Assembly (NCBI GenBank): GCA_002345925.1
Contig: DDWM01000059.1
Coordinates: forward strand, 46,850-62,111
Source: Actinobacteria bacterium UBA2286
GTDB lineage: Bacteria > Actinomycetota > Coriobacteriia > Anaerosomatales > Anaerosomataceae
Length of the DNA stretch: 15,262 bases
Reading direction: 5' to 3'
Shown here: positions 1 to 6,800 of the stretch, piece after piece
Layout: each line of letters opens with the position of its first letter
How positions within the stretch are numbered: position 1 is the first letter of the stretch
Made by a program: the position numbers and the translations under genes
Notes under the pieces: model-generated
The model's input: the letters and a program-made list of their open reading frames with translations, nothing else
Told to the model about the DNA's origin: nothing
Databases searched by the model: none

Positions 1-216
1 TCCATCTCCTTCTCCGGCGATGCCAGTGCGACTGCCGAGACGACAGAGAGCTGGGACTACGAGCACGTGTCGATCGAAACGAGCGAGACTGTGCGGTCCG
101 AGAAGGGCGTCAAATATCGGCTGCGATATGAGCTTGTTCTGCAAGACGACAGATGGCTCGTGGACAAGGTGACGTCGCTGGAGGACGAGACCGTGAACGA
201 CTCTGGGGGCGACTGA
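1..216 (+). CDS. C-terminal part of an unknown protein (5' end outside window)
   Basis: An open frame runs from the first base to a TGA at 214-216, giving 71 residues with no start inside the window. The visible part is polar and acidic and has no membrane segment. Its middle reads as alternating short strands (KYRLRYELVLQDDRWLVDKV), as at the end of a small alpha/beta barrel of the NTF2/SnoaL type or another secreted accessory domain. That fold assignment is inference. The next gene starts two bases after this stop, so the two are almost certainly co-transcribed. Function unknown. Confidence 0.7.
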   Translation, partial: SISFSGDASATAETTESWDYEHVSIETSETVRSEKGVKYRLRYELVLQDDRWLVDKVTSLEDETVNDSGGD

Positions 217-217
217 C

Positions 218-586
218 GTGTCAATTGCGATCATCATCAACAACTACTTCCATGACGTTGCGACCGCTTTGCTGATCGCCAGCGCCGCGCTTGCATGGGC
301 GCTCGATCGTGCTGCAGCGAACGACGTCGACGGGCGTGCGGGTGAGCTGCTGCGAGCTGCTTATCCGCGGCTTGTGCTTGTCGCGCGTGTGGCGCTGGTG
401 TGGATCGTTCTCGGCGGCATCCCGCGCACCATCTTCTTCACCCGCTTCGAGTGGGATCCGGCAGTCGTGCGAGGTATCGTGCCGGCGCTCGTGATCAAAC
501 ATGTGCTGATGATTGCGGGAGTACTGATCGGTAGTGTCATGTGGGCTCGCATAGGTCGCCGCGTGAGGGCGGTGGAGTCGGCTTGA
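218..586 (+). CDS. small multi-pass membrane protein, unknown function
   Basis: This 122-residue protein starts at a GTG one base after the upstream stop, so translation is probably coupled. Three or four hydrophobic stretches are visible: about residues 4-30, 50-68 and 86-110. Between the last two lies a polar loop with IPRTIFFTRFEWDP. Histidines sit near the first segment (NNYFHD) and at the start of the last (IKHVLM). Such placement is seen in small haem- or metal-binding membrane proteins, but there is no CxxCH motif and I cannot name a family. The downstream lipoprotein gene overlaps its stop by three bases, which suggests a shared role at the cytoplasmic membrane. Confidence 0.8.
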   Translation: MSIAIIINNYFHDVATALLIASAALAWALDRAAANDVDGRAGELLRAAYPRLVLVARVALVWIVLGGIPRTIFFTRFEWDPAVVRGIVPALVIKHVLMIAGVLIGSVMWARIGRRVRAVESA

Positions 587-1056
587 GATCACTCCGTCTC
601 GTGGTCGTCGTGGCGATGGTCGCTGTGCTGTTTGTCGGCGGCTGCGCGCCTGTTGAAACGGCATCCACGCATCCGGCCGCAGTTGCCGTGCAGGGTCTTC
701 TCGCGCTTCGCTCGGCGAACAGCACGGATGTTGCTGCGTATGAGCGCTACTTCGCCGACCCGCTCCTTGCCGAGGAGCTTGCCGTGAGCAGCCAGGCGGC
801 GGCAGGGGAGAGCATGATTCCCGAGTCGGATGTGCCGTACGTTAGCCGAATCGAGAGCGGCACCGCCGACGTCGTTGTTCGCTGGCACTCGAACGAACGA
901 TCATTTCCCGGCTGGCCATCTGCGACAGTATTCTCACTCGCATTGATGGAGGGCCGATGGGTGGTGGTCGATGCGGTGGAGCCGGAGTCCGACGTGCCTG
1001 GTCCGCTCGGCAAGAGCGAATTAGGCCAGAACGCTGATAACACCGTTGAGAAGTAA
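583..1056 (+). CDS. predicted lipoprotein, unknown function
   Basis: I place the start at TTG 583, which overlaps the previous stop (TTGA) and has a GGTGGAG ribosome-binding site at 571-577. An upstream in-frame ATG at 541 would put a charged leader before the signal sequence. From the TTG start the protein has 157 residues. It begins with a short basic n-region (MRSLR), a hydrophobic core and a lipobox VGGC, with Cys21 as the likely lipidation site. The mature part has a helix-rich first half and a strand-rich second half (ADVVVRWHSN, RWVVVDAVEPE). That resembles NTF2-like secreted domains such as the fragment encoded at 1-216; the similarity is my inference. It is probably exported by Sec and anchored to the outer face of the membrane. 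Confidence 0.75.
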   Translation: MRSLRLVVVVAMVAVLFVGGCAPVETASTHPAAVAVQGLLALRSANSTDVAAYERYFADPLLAEELAVSSQAAAGESMIPESDVPYVSRIESGTADVVVRWHSNERSFPGWPSATVFSLALMEGRWVVVDAVEPESDVPGPLGKSELGQNADNTVEK

Positions 1057-1102
1057 CGGAATACGGCTCCCTCGGCCGGGCTCTCGTGAAGGACTCCGTT
1101 AC
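1053..1102. repeat. inverted repeat GTAACGGA / TCCGTTAC between genes
   Basis: There are two perfect 8-base arms, at 1053-1060 and 1095-1102, separated by 34 bases. The left arm covers the lipoprotein stop codon and the right arm overlaps the candidate -35 of the next promoter. It could fold in the transcript as a terminator-like stem, but no T-run follows. It could instead be a widely spaced operator pair. Confidence 0.4.
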
Positions 1103-1127
1103 ATAGACGTCGGAATGGGTGTACGAT
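1098..1127 (+). promoter_or_regulatory. candidate promoter of the Rex-like gene
   Basis: GTTACA (1098-1103) is followed after 18 bases by TACGAT (1122-1127). Each matches the sigma-70 consensus at four of six positions. Transcription would start near 1134, leaving a leader of about 38 bases with a strong AGGAGG site at 1158-1163. Confidence 0.4.
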
Positions 1128-1150
1128 ACTAAGGACGTTTCACGTATCGT
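1123..1150. repeat. inverted repeat ACGATAC / GTATCGT, possible operator
   Basis: Perfect 7-base arms at 1123-1129 and 1144-1150 are separated by 14 bases. The left arm lies on the candidate -10 and the right arm just after the expected transcription start, where a repressor would block initiation. The gene it precedes encodes a DNA-binding protein, so autoregulation is a reasonable inference. It does not resemble the TTGTGA-type Rex box. Confidence 0.4.
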
Positions 1151-1171
1151 TGTGCCCAGGAGGTCATCCAC

Positions 1172-1828
1172 GTGTCTGATCCGCGCAATGCTCCCGACGC
1201 CACGCTCTACAGGCTGTCGTTGTACCACTGCTATCTCGGCGAGTTGCTGCGCGTTGGCGCTCCTGAACGCATTACGTCCCGTCAGTTGGCCGAGGAGCTG
1301 AGCATCAAAGAAGAGACTGTGCGCCGCGATGTCTCTTTCGTCGGTGACATCGGGCGACCTGGTGCAGGATATGATCCCGAGGTGCTCTTCCGTGAGCTTA
1401 CGGCCTTCCTTGGTCTGAGCGATGAGTATCCGATAGTGATGGTCGGAACCGCCCGCATGCTTGAAGCGCTGCAAGTTGTGTTCCCTTCTGAACGATATGG
1501 CGTGAAACCGATCGCGTTGTACTCAGAACTGCCCGAGGACTCAGGACATGTCGTTGGCGGTCTTGAGGTCGGGCATCTTACCGATCTTTCACGTCTCGAT
1601 TCGAATCTCGGTGTCACGGTCGGTCTGATCGCCTGTTCTCCGGGGTGGGTTCAGATCTCACTCGACTTGCTCTCCGCGGCCGGAATCACCGGTGCACTTT
1701 TGCTCACGCCAATAATCCGCATCCGCAAGCCTGAAGGTATGACAATCAATCAGGTACGGATGCCGTGTGACATCAAGTCGCTGGCATGCAAGTGCCAGGT
1801 GGCAGTCGGAGGCGTTGGAGGCCGTTAG
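1172..1828 (+). CDS. divergent Rex-family redox-sensing repressor
   Basis: The GTG start is preceded by AGGAGG at 1158-1163. The protein has 218 residues, close to the usual Rex length. Residues 10-65 match the Rex winged helix, with the family opening LYRLSLYHCYLGELL, the helix-turn-helix ITSRQLAEELSIKEETVRRDVSFVGDIG and a GYD after it. Residues 86-210 follow the Rex Rossmann domain through to a family-like end (ITGALLLTPIIRIRKPEG). In Rex the NAD-binding loop normally reads GxGNLG; here residues 92-97 are GTARML, so two of the three glycines are gone. The C-terminus carries Cys199, Cys206 and Cys208. Canonical Rex represses respiration and fermentation genes when NADH is high. Whether this protein still binds NAD(H) is doubtful. 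It lies upstream of a radical SAM gene and menG, which are plausible targets. Confidence 0.8.
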   Translation: MSDPRNAPDATLYRLSLYHCYLGELLRVGAPERITSRQLAEELSIKEETVRRDVSFVGDIGRPGAGYDPEVLFRELTAFLGLSDEYPIVMVGTARMLEALQVVFPSERYGVKPIALYSELPEDSGHVVGGLEVGHLTDLSRLDSNLGVTVGLIACSPGWVQISLDLLSAAGITGALLLTPIIRIRKPEGMTINQVRMPCDIKSLACKCQVAVGGVGGR

Positions 1829-1879
1829 TCCGGACATCTGCTCTGGCCTCTTTCGGCGAAGCCGGCAGTCGTTCGACCG

Positions 1880-1888
1880 TGCTATACT
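1880..1888 (+). promoter_or_regulatory. extended -10 promoter element for the radical SAM-menG pair
   Basis: TGC-TATACT: the TGn extension is at 1880-1882 and the hexamer at 1883-1888, lying 69 bases before the TTG start at 1957. No good -35 hexamer is present at 16-18 bases, which is tolerated by extended -10 promoters. The sequence TATACTCGC recurs ahead of topA. Confidence 0.4.
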
Positions 1889-1956
1889 CGCGACTTCTGT
1901 TGGCTCCGGCACGCCGTGTCAAACCCCCCGACGGCGACGTGGAGGAGGAGTGCGCT

Positions 1957-3732
1957 TTGCCCCGACCCGACCTTGTACTCTTGCACGCCCCGAGTGTGTA
2001 CGACTTTCGCGACAGGTCGATCATGTTCGGGCCTGTGTCGGACCTCGTTCCGTCCAGCCCGATCTTCGAGATGTATCCGATCGGCTTCACCACCATGGCC
2101 GAGTATATGGAACGTCACGGTCTGTTCGTCCGCATAACGAACCTTGCGATGCGGATGCTCGCCAGCAAGTCATACGATGTTGAGAAGGCTATCCGGGAAA
2201 TGGATCCCGTCGCCTTTGGCATCGACTTGCATTGGCTGCCGCACGCTCACGGATCCATCGAGATCGCCCGCATCTGCAAGAAGTATCACCCCAACACGCC
2301 GGTCATCTTCGGCGGGTTGTCGTCGTCGTACTTCCACGAGGAACTCGTTCAGTACGATTGTGTTGACTACGTCTTGCGCGGAGACTCCACCGAGGAGCCG
2401 TTCACGCAGCTCATCTTTGCGCTGAAGCGCCACGGCAGCGTGGCCGACATCCCCAATCTCACATACAAGACGGCGGACGGCTCCGTTGTCGTGAACGAGC
2501 TCTCGTGGGTGCCCGATACATTCGATGACGTGAAGCTGGACTACAGCTACAGCATGCGCTCGGTCATCCGCGACCGTGACATGGTGAGCGCGCTGCCGTT
2601 CAAGGGGTGGCTTGGCTATCCCGTTACGGCGTCTCTCACATGCCGAGGCTGTACGAAGCAGTGCCCCACGTGTGGCGGCTCCGCCTATGCGTTCGCCAAG
2701 CACTTCGGCCGGCGCACGCCCGCTTTCCGCGACCCTGAGCTGCTGGTTGCCGACATCGCCCACGTGCAGAAGCATATCCCCGGTCCGGTCTTCGTGCTCA
2801 ATGACTTCCAGCAGGCCGGTCAGGAGTACGTCGAGGCGTTCCTCGCAGGACTTCGTCGTATCAACTTCAGGAATCCCATCGGCTTCGAGTTCTTCACACC
2901 TCCCACCGAGGAATTCTGCGCGATGCTTGATGAGAACTTGAACGACTGGTCTGTCGAGGTCTCAGCCGAGAGCCACGACGACGCCGTGCGCGCCGCATTC
3001 GGCAAGCACTATACGTTCGAGGAGTTGTCGGAGTCGATCGAAATCGCGCTCAAGCACAACTGCTCGCGCTTCGACTTGTACTTCATGACCGGGATCCCCA
3101 CGCAGACCGCGCAATCCGTGCTCGACACCGTGCCCGCCGTGCGCGATCTCTACGCGCGTCTCGGCAACGACAAGCGGCTGCTTGCGTTCATCTCGCCGAT
3201 GGCGCCGTTCCTGGATCCCGGGTCGATGGTGTTCGACAATCCGGACGCGTATGGCTACAAGCTGCGCGCAAAGACGCTCGAGGAGCACCGCCAGCTGCTG
3301 CTGGAACCGTCGTGGAAGCACATCCTCAACTACGAGCCTGACGGCATGACGCGCGATGAGATGGTCGACACGATCTACGAGTCCGCCATAGGCATCAACC
3401 GTGTGAAGGCCGAGGTAGGTCTGGCCGATGCCGCCACTGCAGCGGTCACAGAGAAGCGCATCCGTGAAGCGCAGGTGGCCATGAAGCGTATCGATGAGAT
3501 CGTCGATACGTCGACCGGGGAAGAGCGCGCACGGCTTCTCCACGACTTCCGAAGTGAAGTCGATCGCCTCAACGAGAACACGGTGTGCGAGAAGTCCGAA
3601 CTCAGCTGGCCCGCCTCGGTTCGTCCGACGCATGTGTTCAGCAACATCGCCCTGTGGTTCAGGGTCAATTTTCAGAGCCTGTTTCCGAAGATGCGCAAGA
3701 CGGTGCCACACCCGATGGAGCATGAGAGCTAA
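1957..3732 (+). CDS. B12-binding-domain radical SAM protein
   Basis: The frame is open from 1786, but the likely start is TTG 1957, because GGAGGAG lies at 1941-1947 and the resulting N-terminus (MPRPDLVLLHAP) begins directly with a domain strand. This gives 591 residues. Residues 1-170 look like a cobalamin-binding Rossmann domain, with VIFGGLSSSYFHEELV and the later VLRGDSTEEPF. The base-on DxHxxG motif is not intact (DLHWLP), as is common in B12 radical SAM enzymes. The [4Fe-4S] motif CxxxCxxC is Cys232, Cys236 and Cys239, with an extra Cys229 just ahead. The radical SAM barrel continues to about residue 480, followed by a helical tail. Such enzymes often methylate or rearrange unactivated carbons; the substrate here is unknown. 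It may belong to the family I remember as TIGR04190 (Ta0216-like). Its stop overlaps the menG start (TAATG), so a quinone- or membrane-linked role is possible. Confidence 0.85.
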   Translation: MPRPDLVLLHAPSVYDFRDRSIMFGPVSDLVPSSPIFEMYPIGFTTMAEYMERHGLFVRITNLAMRMLASKSYDVEKAIREMDPVAFGIDLHWLPHAHGSIEIARICKKYHPNTPVIFGGLSSSYFHEELVQYDCVDYVLRGDSTEEPFTQLIFALKRHGSVADIPNLTYKTADGSVVVNELSWVPDTFDDVKLDYSYSMRSVIRDRDMVSALPFKGWLGYPVTASLTCRGCTKQCPTCGGSAYAFAKHFGRRTPAFRDPELLVADIAHVQKHIPGPVFVLNDFQQAGQEYVEAFLAGLRRINFRNPIGFEFFTPPTEEFCAMLDENLNDWSVEVSAESHDDAVRAAFGKHYTFEELSESIEIALKHNCSRFDLYFMTGIPTQTAQSVLDTVPAVRDLYARLGNDKRLLAFISPMAPFLDPGSMVFDNPDAYGYKLRAKTLEEHRQLLLEPSWKHILNYEPDGMTRDEMVDTIYESAIGINRVKAEVGLADAATAAVTEKRIREAQVAMKRIDEIVDTSTGEERARLLHDFRSEVDRLNENTVCEKSELSWPASVRPTHVFSNIALWFRVNFQSLFPKMRKTVPHPMEHES

Positions 3733-4457
3733 TGCCTGCAGACGAGAAGCCGGCCGCCGGCCAGCCAACCACCGAGCGAGTGAAGGGCATCTTCACTAAG
3801 ATCGCGCCGTCGTATGATCTGTTCAATATCCTGTCGAGCTTCGGCATCGACCGGCTTTGGCGTCGCTCGACGGTCCGCCTGGCACGGCCTGATCACAAGA
3901 GTGTGATGCTTGATCTGGCGGCGGGCACGGGAGATCTCACGATGGCCTTTGCACGCCTCGGCAAGCCAGCGTCGATACTGTCGACGGATTTCGTGCCCGA
4001 GATGCTTGAGGTCGGGAAGAAGAAGGTGGCCGCATACGATGGGCCCACCAAGATCGACTTCGAGGTCGTGGACGCTCAGGATCTGCCCTTTGATGACGCC
4101 CGATTCGATATCGTCACGATCGCATTCGGCGTTCGTAACCTGCCGGATCGCGCTGCCAACTTCCGGGAAGTGCGCCGCGTGCTCAAGCCAGGCGGGCGAT
4201 ACGTGATCCTTGAGTTCACCACTCCGCCGAGTCCGTTCGTGCGTTGGTTCTATCACCTGTATCTGCGCGTGGTGATACCGAATCTTGGTGGCCTACTCAC
4301 TGGCGACAAGCCGTCGTTCCAGTATCTCAATGACTCCATCCGCGCGTTTCCCTCACAGTTGGCACTCGGTGCGGAGCTTCACTCGGCCGGGTTCTCTCGC
4401 GTCAACTGGCACAACCTCACCTTCGGCATCGTGGCGGTTCATATCGCCGAGGTCTGA
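3732..4457 (+). CDS. menG: demethylmenaquinone methyltransferase (UbiE/MenG family)
   Basis: The 241-residue protein starts at an ATG overlapping the previous stop (TAATG), so it is translationally coupled to the radical SAM gene. It is a class I SAM-dependent methyltransferase. The UbiE family opening (RVKGIFTKIAPSYDLFN, then WRR) is at residues 16-45. SAM-binding motif I, LDLAAGTGD, is at residues 60-68. The family segment DAQDLPFDDARFDIVTIAFG follows, then RNLPDR and LKPGGRYVILEF. The family makes menaquinone from demethylmenaquinone at the cytoplasmic face of the membrane, the last step of both the classical and the futalosine routes. Ubiquinone synthesis is unlikely in this setting. The C-terminal end (WHNLTFGIVAVHIAEV) is typical and complete. 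Confidence 0.93.
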   Translation: MPADEKPAAGQPTTERVKGIFTKIAPSYDLFNILSSFGIDRLWRRSTVRLARPDHKSVMLDLAAGTGDLTMAFARLGKPASILSTDFVPEMLEVGKKKVAAYDGPTKIDFEVVDAQDLPFDDARFDIVTIAFGVRNLPDRAANFREVRRVLKPGGRYVILEFTTPPSPFVRWFYHLYLRVVIPNLGGLLTGDKPSFQYLNDSIRAFPSQLALGAELHSAGFSRVNWHNLTFGIVAVHIAEV

Positions 4458-4490
4458 CGCTGACCCTAGAAGCATGCTTGCCTGAGCGTG

Positions 4491-4496
4491 TACGAT
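4491..4496 (+). promoter_or_regulatory. weak candidate -10 upstream of the amidohydrolase
   Basis: TACGAT preceded by GTG, the same nine bases (GTGTACGAT) as in the Rex-like gene promoter. No convincing -35 is seen. It sits 36 bases before the ATG, whose ribosome-binding site GGAAGGA is at 4520-4526. Confidence 0.25.
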
Positions 4497-4532
4497 GTGT
4501 GAACGGTCCAACGACGCACGGAAGGACGCGAC

Positions 4533-5891
4533 ATGCTGCTGCTGGCCCGCTACGTTCTCCCCATCTCTGGTCCTCATATCGAAAACGGTGGAGTCGTCGT
4601 TCGCGATGGAGCTATCGTAGCTGTCGGTTCGCGCGAGGACCTGATAGCCGCATATCCTGCCGAGGAGATCCGTGACTACGGGCTTGCGGCCCTCATGCCC
4701 GGGTTCGTCGACTTGCACACCCACTTCGAGTACGCGTCGTTCCGCGGCGTCGTGAACGATCTTCCGTACTCGCAGTGGAAGATGCAGGTAATGCGACTTG
4801 AGCAGCTTCTGACCGAGCAGGACTGGAAGAACTCGGCTGTTCTCGGCGCGATTGAATCGGTCCGCTCGGGCATCACGACGGTGGCTGACGTCACCGACTC
4901 CGGGACCTCGGTTGCCTCCGCTGCCTCTGCGGGGCTTCGCGGTGTCATATATCGCGAAGTCTCAACGATGGACAAGGCGAAGGTCGCGGGCGTGGTGGAC
5001 GCAGCGCTTGAGGATGTCCTCAAGTGGCAAGAGCAAGTCGATTCGTCGCTCATCACGATTGGAATCGCTCCTCACTCTCCGTATTCTTGCCACCCGACGC
5101 TGTTCAAGACCGTTGCAAATGCCGCCGGCGAGCGCGATCTTCCTGTTGCGCTGCACCTCGCCGGATCGCGGGACGAGTATGACTTCGTCAAGTACGGCTC
5201 ATCTTCACTGGGACAGGATTACCGCACACAGTCCGGGTGGTCGAACGTCGTTTGGCTGCCTACCGGCGTCAGCCCGGTTCAGTACGTGAGCCAGTGGGGG
5301 ATCCTAGAGGTTCCGAACTTGCTAGCGGTTCACTGCGTACACGTCGATGCGGCCGACGTGGACACGCTGGCGAGACACGACGTCGCGGTGGCATATTGCG
5401 GACGCTGCAATCTCAAGCTCGGCATGGGTATTGCGCCCCTCAAGTCATTCCTTGAGCACGATCTTCGGGTCGGCATCGGTACTGACTCGCCTGCATCCAA
5501 CAGCACGATGGACTTCTTTGATGAGATGCGAATCGGTCTGCTGGTGCAGCGTGGGCTATCTGGTGAGGCTCAGTTCTACAAGGCGAAGCTTTTCGTGCGG
5601 ATGGCCACGCTGGATGCAGCCCGCGCACTCAAGATCGACCATCTTGTCGGTAGCCTGGAGCCAGGCAAGCGGGCGGATATCATCGCAATCGACCTGTCGC
5701 GCAGCCATCAGGTGCCAACGCAGGATCCGTACAGCGCGATCGTTCACACCAGTAACCAAGAAGACGTCGTGATGACGATGGTCGATGGGCGTGTGCTCTT
5801 CGAGAATGGAACGCTTCTGACGATTGACGCGGGTACGCTTTATGAAGATGTCGAGCATGCCCGGCTGAAGCTCAAAGATGGTCGCGCCTGA
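4533..5891 (+). CDS. amidohydrolase, aminodeoxyfutalosine/SAH deaminase type
   Basis: The ATG follows GGAAGGA (4520-4526) at six bases; the product is 452 residues. It fits the ATZ/TRZ branch of the amidohydrolases: an N-terminal beta-sandwich (residues 1-55), then the metal-binding HTH (His62, His64) in LHTHFEYASFRG. Further ligands or active-site residues are His208 (ALHLAG), His267 and His270 (AVHCVHVD) and Asp318 (GTDSPASNS). It ends with the usual LEPGKRADIIAID. The HTHxE opening followed by a RG turn is typical of MqnX-like aminodeoxyfutalosine deaminases, and the nearby menG fits a menaquinone role. SAH/MTA or other aminopurine deamination remains possible. The Glu that normally follows the third His by three residues (HxAE) is Gly211 here, so activity may differ. 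The stop overlaps the next start (TGATG). Confidence 0.8.
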   Translation: MLLLARYVLPISGPHIENGGVVVRDGAIVAVGSREDLIAAYPAEEIRDYGLAALMPGFVDLHTHFEYASFRGVVNDLPYSQWKMQVMRLEQLLTEQDWKNSAVLGAIESVRSGITTVADVTDSGTSVASAASAGLRGVIYREVSTMDKAKVAGVVDAALEDVLKWQEQVDSSLITIGIAPHSPYSCHPTLFKTVANAAGERDLPVALHLAGSRDEYDFVKYGSSSLGQDYRTQSGWSNVVWLPTGVSPVQYVSQWGILEVPNLLAVHCVHVDAADVDTLARHDVAVAYCGRCNLKLGMGIAPLKSFLEHDLRVGIGTDSPASNSTMDFFDEMRIGLLVQRGLSGEAQFYKAKLFVRMATLDAARALKIDHLVGSLEPGKRADIIAIDLSRSHQVPTQDPYSAIVHTSNQEDVVMTMVDGRVLFENGTLLTIDAGTLYEDVEHARLKLKDGRA

Positions 5892-6355
5892 TGATTGAAC
5901 GTGGCACAGTAGTCGCGGTCCGAAGCAACAAGGTAGACGTTGTGATCGGAGGATCTTCGGCCTGTCAGGGTTGCAGCGCGTGCTCGATATCTAAGAGCGG
6001 CGACTTGCTGCTCCGTGACGTTGCGGATCAGAAGGGCGTAGAGCTCGGCGACGAGATCGATGTCTTGATCCCGGAGGGTCTGCAAATGAAAGCGGCACTT
6101 GCCGTGTACGTCGTTCCCCTCGCGAGCCTGTTGCTCGGGTATTTGGCTGGGTTCTTGCTTGGAGGAGCCATGGGATTCGATCGCGATACCGCAGGCGCGA
6201 TCGTGGGCATTCTGGCGGCTACGGCAGCGCTCGCTGGCACTCGGCTGGCCGAGAAGGCCGTCTTGCGCGGAGGCCGATTGGCCCCAAGGGTGCATGCTAT
6301 AATCTCGCGAGGTTCGACCCGTGCGAACGCAGGGTCTGACGCAGACGATATCTAG
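5891..6355 (+). CDS. RseC/MucC-family membrane protein (SoxR-reducing system type)
   Basis: This 154-residue protein starts at an ATG overlapping the amidohydrolase stop. The N-terminal cytosolic part begins MIERGTVVAV, like RseC, and carries a cysteine cluster at Cys25, Cys28 and Cys31 that could hold an iron-sulfur centre or another metal. Two membrane helices follow at about residues 71-95 and 103-122, separated by a short loop. In other bacteria RseC homologues act with Rnf-type electron transfer to reduce SoxR, or modulate the RseB-sigmaE pathway. No rnf, soxR or rse gene is in the window. The 3' end contains the promoter-like element for the next gene. Confidence 0.8.
   Translation: MIERGTVVAVRSNKVDVVIGGSSACQGCSACSISKSGDLLLRDVADQKGVELGDEIDVLIPEGLQMKAALAVYVVPLASLLLGYLAGFLLGGAMGFDRDTAGAIVGILAATAALAGTRLAEKAVLRGGRLAPRVHAIISRGSTRANAGSDADDI
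6295..6303 (+). promoter_or_regulatory. extended -10 promoter TGC-TATAAT
   Basis: A perfect TATAAT (6298-6303) has a TGn extension (6295-6297) and lies inside the end of the RseC-family gene. It is 64 bases before the GTG start at 6368. TTGGCC at 6278-6283 is the nearest -35-like hexamer but is only 14 bases away. Likely drives the next two genes independently. Confidence 0.5.
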
Positions 6356-6367
6356 GAGGTTCCGCAG

Positions 6368-6733
6368 GTGAGTGAGCAGGATTTCTTCTTCGACGAAGAA
6401 GCGGACGCAAAGCCGGCCCCGAAGAAGGCCTCGGCGACCAATGGCACTTCGGCACCAAGCAACGGCTCATTCTTTGCGCAGGACATCTCGGTAGCAATTG
6501 CCGCGCTCATGGCCGTCATAGCGCTACTGCTCGGAGTCATCGTAGGCGTGCTCATTCCGAGCGGGGGTACGACTTCCGGTGTATCGACCTCAGCACCCGC
6601 CTCGATCTCTGAGCCGGCGCCGCAGCTGACGCCGGACCAGCTCGACTCGGGCGAATTGCCTGCCGGTCATCCCGACCTCAGTGGTATGACGTCAGACACC
6701 GCGACGGAGTCAACGACCGCGACAGGAAACTAG
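6368..6733 (+). CDS. single-pass membrane protein, unknown function
   Basis: The GTG start has AGGAGG at 6354-6359, which includes part of the preceding stop. The 121-residue protein begins with an acidic, aromatic motif (EQDFFFDEE), then a Lys/Ala/Pro-rich stretch. One membrane helix spans about residues 40-63 (ISVAIAALMAVIALLLGVIV). It ends in a low-complexity Ser/Thr/Pro/Ala region containing LDSGELPAGHPDLSGM. I recall similar LPxGHP segments in exported or membrane proteins beside TPR proteins, and a TPR-like gene follows here. An N-in topology with an extracytoplasmic C-terminal tail is likely. No catalytic motif is seen. Confidence 0.75.
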   Translation: MSEQDFFFDEEADAKPAPKKASATNGTSAPSNGSFFAQDISVAIAALMAVIALLLGVIVGVLIPSGGTTSGVSTSAPASISEPAPQLTPDQLDSGELPAGHPDLSGMTSDTATESTTATGN

Positions 6734-6800
6734 TACAGCACGAGGATGGCTCGGCCTGACGGCAGGGCTCCTCTGGTGTTCACACAGGAAAGGCACCCGT

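Noticed and set aside
221..664. Minus-strand frame of 147 codons across the membrane-protein and lipoprotein genes
   Set aside because: Composition is Arg/His/Asp-rich without domain character, and it covers two coupled plus-strand genes with clear membrane and lipobox features.
1786..1956. N-terminal extension of the radical SAM protein from ATG 1786
   Set aside because: It overlaps the end of the Rex-like gene, has no ribosome-binding site, reads as low-quality Arg/Pro-rich sequence, and contains the extended -10 promoter.
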